NCBI GenBank assembly: GCA_021821425.1
Contig: JAKACL010000088.1
Coordinates: 1-10,078 of the forward strand
Direction of reading: 5' to 3'
DNA length: 10,078 nucleotides
DNA from: Pseudomonadota bacterium
Lineage (GTDB): Bacteria; Pseudomonadota; Gammaproteobacteria; Burkholderiales; Thiobacillaceae
Positions 6,531 to 10,078 of the stretch are shown piece after piece. A model generated the notes under the pieces. The model was not told where the DNA came from. It searched no databases and saw only the letters and a list, made by a program, of their open reading frames with translations. The first letter of the stretch is position 1. Each line of letters begins with the position of its first letter. The translations under genes and the position numbers were made by a program.

Positions 6531-6887
6531 TTATTTCTTGATAGCCTTGCGCGGGCCCTTGCGGGTACGCGCATTGGTACGGGTACGCTGGCCACGGACG
6601 GGCAAGCCCTTGCGATGACGCAGGCCACGATAGCAGCCCAGATCCATCAGGCGCTTGATGTTCATGGTCACTTCGCGGCGCAGGTCGCCCTCGACGGTAT
6701 ACTTGGACACGCCGTCACGCAGCTTTTCCATCTCTGCGTCGGTCAGGTCCTTGATCTTGGCGCTGGTAGCCACGCCCGCAGCTTCGCAAATCTTGCGGGC
6801 CGTGGTGCGGCCGATGCCATAAATGGCGGTCAGCGCGATTTCCGCGTGTTGGTGGTTGGGTATGTTTACCCCTGCAATACGGGCCAT
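6531..6887 (-). CDS. rpsM: 30S ribosomal protein S13
   Basis: S13 of the small-subunit head, which contacts the P-site tRNA and bridges to the large subunit. Length is 118 residues. The N-terminus [20 protein letters not shown], the [12 protein letters not shown] motif, the [19 protein letters not shown] helix-turn-helix region and the basic tail [20 protein letters not shown] are all diagnostic. GGAG lies about nine bases upstream of the ATG. It heads the alpha operon here: an extended -10 promoter lies in the 76-base gap after rpmJ and leaves only a short leader. Confidence 0.98.
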   Translation of the reverse strand: MARIAGVNIPNHQHAEIALTAIYGIGRTTARKICEAAGVATSAKIKDLTDAEMEKLRDGVSKYTVEGDLRREVTMNIKRLMDLGCYRGLRHRKGLPVRGQRTRTNARTRKGPRKAIKK

Positions 6888-6916
6888 TCGGCGTTACTCC
6901 GTACAGAAAACTGAAA

Positions 6917-6925
6917 ATTATACCA
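6917..6925 (-). promoter_or_regulatory. Extended -10 promoter in front of rpsM
   Basis: On the minus strand the gap between rpmJ and rpsM contains TGGTATAAT (6925 down to 6917), a perfect -10 hexamer with the TG extension. I see no good -35 box at 16-18 bases, as is common with extended -10 promoters. Transcription would start near 6910, leaving roughly 22 bases before the rpsM ATG at 6887. It would allow alpha-operon expression independent of the upstream spc genes. Confidence 0.6.
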
Positions 6926-6963
6926 CGTCAAACAGGCCAGCTGGAAGCCGGTCCGTCGGACAC

Positions 6964-7077
6964 TTATCCCTGGCGCTGCTTGTGGCGCGGATCGTCACAG
7001 ATCACACGGACCACGCCCTTGCGGCGCACAATCTTGCACTTACGGCAGATTTTCTTCACTGAAGCCTGAACTCGCAT
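6964..7077 (-). CDS. rpmJ: 50S ribosomal protein L36, zinc-binding (C+) form
   Basis: A 37-codon gene read directly from the reverse strand: it starts [20 protein letters not shown], continues through [17 protein letters not shown], and ends in TAA. Cys11, Cys14, Cys27 and His32 form the C-x2-C-x12-C-x4-H zinc ribbon of the C+ type of L36. A strong AAGGAG lies seven bases before the ATG. The gene lies 35 bases after infA and 76 bases before rpsM and is the last gene of the spc cluster. L36 stabilises rRNA in the large subunit. No zinc-independent paralogue is in the window. Confidence 0.98.
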   Translation of the reverse strand: MRVQASVKKICRKCKIVRRKGVVRVICDDPRHKQRQG

Positions 7078-7112
7078 GTTCGCTCTCCTTGCAACCGGTT
7101 ACCCGGTCATTC

Positions 7113-7331
7113 TCACTTTGCCCTGAACACGATCCGGCCCTTGGTCAGATCGTAAGGCGTCAATTCAACAGTAACCTTGTCGCCCGGCAGGATGCGAATG
7201 TAGTGCATGCGCATCTTGCCGGAAATGTGACCCAGCACGACATGGCCGTTCTCAAGCTTTACCCGGAAGGTCGCATTGGGCAGGTTTTCCACAACCTCGC
7301 CCTGCATCTGGATAACGTCTTCCTTCGACAT
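7113..7331 (-). CDS. infA: Translation initiation factor IF-1
   Basis: IF-1, a 72-residue S1-like OB-fold protein that occupies the ribosomal A site during initiation. The sequence from [20 protein letters not shown] through [20 protein letters not shown] to the end ([16 protein letters not shown]) is typical. The ATG shares one base with the secY stop (TGATG on the minus strand), so translation is probably coupled to secY, with a GGTGGG site inside secY. An infA gene between secY and rpmJ is the usual betaproteobacterial and Gram-positive order and differs from E. coli. Confidence 0.98.
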   Translation of the reverse strand: MSKEDVIQMQGEVVENLPNATFRVKLENGHVVLGHISGKMRMHYIRILPGDKVTVELTPYDLTKGRIVFRAK

Positions 7332-8644
7332 CAGCGACCCACCAGTCCGCCCTTGAAGTTGGCTTTCTTCAACAGGCTTTCATATTGGTGCGACATGACG
7401 TAGGCCTGCACCTGGGCCATGAAGTCCATCGTCACCACCACAATAATCAACAGCGAGGTGCCACCAAAATAGAACGGCACATTCCACTTCGCAATCAGCA
7501 CTTCCGGCAGCAGGCAGACCAGCGTGATGTAGATCGCGCCAACCAGCGTGAGCCGGGTCATGACCTTGTCAATATAGCGTGCAGTCTGATCGCCGGGGCG
7601 GATGCCGGGAACAAACGCACCGCTCTTCTTCAGGTTATCCGCCGTCTCCTTGGGATTGAACACCAAGGCGGTGTAGAAAAAGCAGAAGAAGATGATCGCA
7701 GTCGCATAAATCAGCATGTACACCGGCTGGCCAGGTGACAGCACCGCACTGATGTCCTTCAGCCAGTACATGCTCGGGTTGGAGCCGAACCAGCTGGTAA
7801 TCGTCGCTGGGAACAGGATGATGCTGGAGGCAAAAATCGCCGGGATCACGCCTGCCATGTTCAGTTTCAGCGGCAGGTGCGAGCTTTGCCCGCCCATGAC
7901 CACCTTGCCAACCTGGCGCTTGGCGTAATTGACCAGAATCTTGCGCTGTCCACGCTCGACGAAAACCACAAAACCAACCACCACGATGGCGCCAACGAAC
8001 AGCAACAGCACCAGCGGGATGGAAAACGCACCGGTACGGGTCAGCTCCAGCGTGCCGGACACCGCGCTCGGCAGACCGGCAACGATGCCGGCAAAAATAA
8101 TCAGGGAAATACCGTTTCCGATACCCCGCTCGGTGATCTGCTCACCCAGCCACATCAGGAACATGGTGCCGGTGGTCAGCGTAGTCACCGCAATGATGCG
8201 AAAACCCAGGCCCGGATCAATCACCACCCCCTGGCTTTCCAAGGCGATGGAAATGCCCAGCGACTGGAACAGCGCCAGAAGCACCGTGCCGTAGCGGGTG
8301 TACTGGGTAATCTTGCGACGACCGGACTCGCCTTCCTTCTTCAACGCTTCAAGCTGCGGCGACACCACGGTCATCAACTGCACGATGATCGACGCCGAAA
8401 TGTAGCGCATGATGCCCAACGCCAGCACTGAAGCGCGGGACAAGGCGCCACCGGAGAACATGTTGAACATGTTCAGCAGGCCGCCCTGCGCATCAAACAG
8501 CCGTTTCAGCTCTACGGGGTCGATTCCGGGAACCGGGATATAAGACCCGATGCGGAAAACCACCAGCGCACCCAGCAGGAACCACAGCCGGCGCTTGAGA
8601 TCGCCGAACTTGTTCATGCCCGTCATTGATGGTGCCGTCGCCAA
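7331..8644 (-). CDS. secY: Preprotein translocase subunit SecY (TTG start)
   Basis: The channel-forming inner-membrane subunit of the SecYEG translocon, 437 residues with about ten membrane segments. Landmarks: [20 protein letters not shown] at 13-32 (first membrane segment), PVPGIDP at 37-43 before the plug region, [19 protein letters not shown] at 166-184, the cytoplasmic loop [18 protein letters not shown] at 229-246, and [20 protein letters not shown] at 329-348, followed by RPG; Arg349 corresponds to the conserved cytoplasmic-loop arginine. The start is a TTG at 8642-8644, with AAGGA five bases upstream. The first in-frame ATG is six codons later and would sit too far from this site. The gene lies 19 bases after rplO and overlaps infA by one base. 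Confidence 0.97.
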   Translation of the reverse strand: MATAPSMTGMNKFGDLKRRLWFLLGALVVFRIGSYIPVPGIDPVELKRLFDAQGGLLNMFNMFSGGALSRASVLALGIMRYISASIIVQLMTVVSPQLEALKKEGESGRRKITQYTRYGTVLLALFQSLGISIALESQGVVIDPGLGFRIIAVTTLTTGTMFLMWLGEQITERGIGNGISLIIFAGIVAGLPSAVSGTLELTRTGAFSIPLVLLLFVGAIVVVGFVVFVERGQRKILVNYAKRQVGKVVMGGQSSHLPLKLNMAGVIPAIFASSIILFPATITSWFGSNPSMYWLKDISAVLSPGQPVYMLIYATAIIFFCFFYTALVFNPKETADNLKKSGAFVPGIRPGDQTARYIDKVMTRLTLVGAIYITLVCLLPEVLIAKWNVPFYFGGTSLLIIVVVTMDFMAQVQAYVMSHQYESLLKKANFKGGLVGR

Positions 8645-8663
8645 ATCGCTTCCTTAATAAAAT

Positions 8664-9098
8664 TTATTCGCTGATCGAACCGCCGGCAGCCTCGATCGCC
8701 GCACGCGCACCCTTGGTGGCGGCAAGGCCCTTGAGCTTGACAGCTTTTTCGAGCTTGCCGGACAGGATCACCTTGGCGCCTTTGGCCATGCCGGAAACCA
8801 TGCCGGCCTGCTTAAGGACCAGCAGATCGATTTCGTCCACGGCAATCTTGGCGAGGTCGGACAGGCGCACTTCGGCAGTGTCTGCGGCGCTAAGCGAAAC
8901 GAAGCCGCGCTTGGGCAGACGACGATGCAGGGGCATCTGGCCGCCTTCGAAGCCGATTTTCTTGTAGCCACCCGAGCGCGAATGCTGGCCTTTGTGGCCA
9001 CGGCCGGCGGTTTTGCCCAGGCCCGAGCCAATGCCGCGGCCAACACGCTTTTTCGCATGTTTGGCACCGTCACCGGGTTTGAGATTATTCAGTTCCAT
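8664..9098 (-). CDS. rplO: 50S ribosomal protein L15
   Basis: Large-subunit assembly protein L15, 144 residues, normal length. The N-terminus [20 protein letters not shown] and the glycine/basic stretch [20 protein letters not shown] are diagnostic, followed by [24 protein letters not shown] at about 43-66 and a C-terminal globular part rich in Lys, Ala and Gly. The ATG immediately follows the rpmD TAA, with its GAGGG ribosome site inside rpmD, so the two are likely translationally coupled. secY starts 19 AT-rich bases downstream. Confidence 0.98.
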   Translation of the reverse strand: MELNNLKPGDGAKHAKKRVGRGIGSGLGKTAGRGHKGQHSRSGGYKKIGFEGGQMPLHRRLPKRGFVSLSAADTAEVRLSDLAKIAVDEIDLLVLKQAGMVSGMAKGAKVILSGKLEKAVKLKGLAATKGARAAIEAAGGSISE

Positions 9099-9284
9099 TT
9101 AGCAACCCTCGCACTTAACGAGAAAATTGACCTTGTTGATCATGCCGCGGTTGGCGGGGGTGTCGATCACCTCCACGGTGTGATGCATGCGGCGCAGGCC
9201 CAGGCCGCGCACACAGGCCTTGTGATCTTTCTTTGCGCCGATGGTGCTCTTGACCAGCGTCACTTTCAGTTTCTTGTCGCTCAT
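9099..9284 (-). CDS. rpmD: 50S ribosomal protein L30
   Basis: Small large-subunit protein L30, 61 residues. The core [20 protein letters not shown] and the [20 protein letters not shown] stretch are typical, as is [12 protein letters not shown]. The C-terminus is slightly unusual in ending KCEGC, giving a C-x2-C pair at the last four residues, where E. coli ends KVEE. A GGGG site precedes the ATG. It starts 3 bases after the rpsE stop and abuts rplO without a gap. Confidence 0.97.
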   Translation of the reverse strand: MSDKKLKVTLVKSTIGAKKDHKACVRGLGLRRMHHTVEVIDTPANRGMINKVNFLVKCEGC

Positions 9285-9287
9285 GGC

Positions 9288-9797
9288 TTACCCCAGGATC
9301 TCTTCGACCGATTTGCCGCGCTTGGCAGCAATTTCGGAAGGCGTGGACATCTGCATCAGGCCGTTGATGGTGGCACGCACGACGTTGTAGGGATTGGTGG
9401 AACCCAGGCACTTGGCCAGCACGTTCTGCACGCCCATCACCTCGAACACGGCGCGCATGGCACCGCCGGCGATGATGCCGGTACCTTCGGAAGCCGGCTG
9501 GATCAGCACCACGGAAGCACCGTGCCTGCCCACCACCGGGTGGTGGAAGGAGCCGTTCTTCAGGCTGATCTTGTTCAGGTTGCGGCGGGCCTCTTCCATG
9601 GCCTTCTGCACGGCCACCGGAACTTCCTTGGCCTTGCCCTTGCCCATGCCGATACCGCCGTCGCCGTCGCCCACAACGGTCAGCGCAGCGAAGCCCAGCA
9701 CGCGGCCGCCCTTTACGGTTTTGGACACGCGGTTGACCGCGATCATCTTTTCGCGCAGGCCGTCGCCGCGCTCTTCAGTTTGTTCGTTACGAGCCAT
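9288..9797 (-). CDS. rpsE: 30S ribosomal protein S5
   Basis: S5, a small-subunit protein near the decoding site and mRNA entry channel that affects fidelity. Length is 169 residues. The double-stranded RNA-binding N-terminal domain shows [20 protein letters not shown] then [28 protein letters not shown], with [12 protein letters not shown] as the loop where E. coli fidelity mutants map. The C-terminal domain shows [20 protein letters not shown] and [14 protein letters not shown] lies about ten bases upstream of the ATG. It follows rplR by 15 bases and precedes rpmD by 3. Confidence 0.98.
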   Translation of the reverse strand: MARNEQTEERGDGLREKMIAVNRVSKTVKGGRVLGFAALTVVGDGDGGIGMGKGKAKEVPVAVQKAMEEARRNLNKISLKNGSFHHPVVGRHGASVVLIQPASEGTGIIAGGAMRAVFEVMGVQNVLAKCLGSTNPYNVVRATINGLMQMSTPSEIAAKRGKSVEEILG

Positions 9798-9812
9798 AGT
9801 CTGTCAGCCTCG

Positions 9813-10078
9813 TTAAAAGACCAGACCGTTTTCGCGCGCGGCTTCCGCCAGCGCCTTCACACGGCCATGAAATTTGAAACCGGAACGGTCGAATGCAACC
9901 TTTTCAATGCCGGCAGCCTTGGCCTTTTCAGCCAGGCGCTTGCCGACCAGAGCCGCAGCGGCGGTATTGCCGCCGTTGGGCACCTGGGTGCGCACTTCCT
10001 TTTCCAGCGTGGAGGCGGAAGCGAGCACCTTGCCGCCATCGGCGGAGATGATCTGCGCATAGATATGGCTGTTGGTGC
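9813..10078 (-). CDS. rplR: 50S ribosomal protein L18, 5' end missing
   Basis: C-terminal 87 residues of L18, a 5S rRNA-binding protein of the central protuberance. The frame is open to the window edge, where it reads [21 protein letters not shown] methionine-like start within this stretch (10028) is internal to the gene. The ending [20 protein letters not shown] then ENGLVF is diagnostic. Roughly 30 N-terminal residues lie outside the window. It precedes rpsE in normal spc order. Confidence 0.97.
   Translation of the reverse strand, partial: TNSHIYAQIISADGGKVLASASTLEKEVRTQVPNGGNTAAAALVGKRLAEKAKAAGIEKVAFDRSGFKFHGRVKALAEAARENGLVF

Noticed and set aside
6888..6963. An S4-binding pseudoknot or an intrinsic terminator between rpmJ and rpsM
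   Set aside because: I find only a GTCC/GGAC mini-hairpin and a CCAGCTGG palindrome, no T run, and no convincing nested pairing; structure prediction would be needed.
7877..8431. A 184-codon plus-strand frame opposite secY, rich in His, Gln and Asn
   Set aside because: The composition is what the complement of hydrophobic membrane codons gives; it is an artefact of secY.
1..10078. CRISPR arrays, tRNA or rRNA genes, insertion sequences, phage or defence genes
   Set aside because: No regularly spaced repeats, no tRNA-like clover-leaf, no transposase motifs and no terminal inverted repeats were seen; nearly all of the window is filled by recognised genes.

Overview
The window looks like chromosomal DNA from a GC-rich betaproteobacterium. 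The main clue is the gene order secY-infA-rpmJ-rpsM-rpsK-rpsD-rpoA-rplQ, with infA between secY and rpmJ; E. coli has no infA at this place. The protein sequences also look betaproteobacterial, possibly from the Nitrosomonadales/Gallionellales/Thiobacillus side, but that placement is a judgement by eye.

Right part (about 3950-10078, all on the minus strand): the end of the spc operon followed by the alpha operon. In transcription order these are rplR (cut by the window edge), rpsE, rpmD, rplO, secY, infA, rpmJ (37 codons), rpsM, rpsK, rpsD, rpoA and rplQ. Genes abut or overlap by one base, or are separated by short spacers. An extended -10 promoter before rpsM probably starts a separate alpha-operon transcript. 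A strong rho-independent terminator closes the run after rplQ. This part makes ribosomal proteins, the Sec translocon channel, IF-1 and the RNA polymerase alpha subunit.

Middle part (about 1800-3840): two convergent metabolic genes whose stops are 6 bases apart. They are a MOFRL-type glycerate 2-kinase on the plus strand and a DUF62-family S-adenosylmethionine hydrolase (SAM hydroxide adenosyltransferase) on the minus strand, the latter with its own candidate promoter.

Left part (1-1780, minus strand): a probably iron-regulated unit. A near-consensus sigma70 promoter is overlapped by a 23-bp Fur-box-like palindrome and drives a hemP-type small protein. This is followed by a DUF6662 outer-membrane beta-barrel protein and a secreted FMN-binding-domain protein. 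The last is cut by the window edge exactly at its expected flavin-attachment motif. I infer that the three act together in envelope iron or heme/flavin redox chemistry; the substrate is unknown. This is the only part that may hold a poorly described system. The rest is conserved housekeeping DNA. I see no rRNA, tRNA, CRISPR, transposon or phage sequence.
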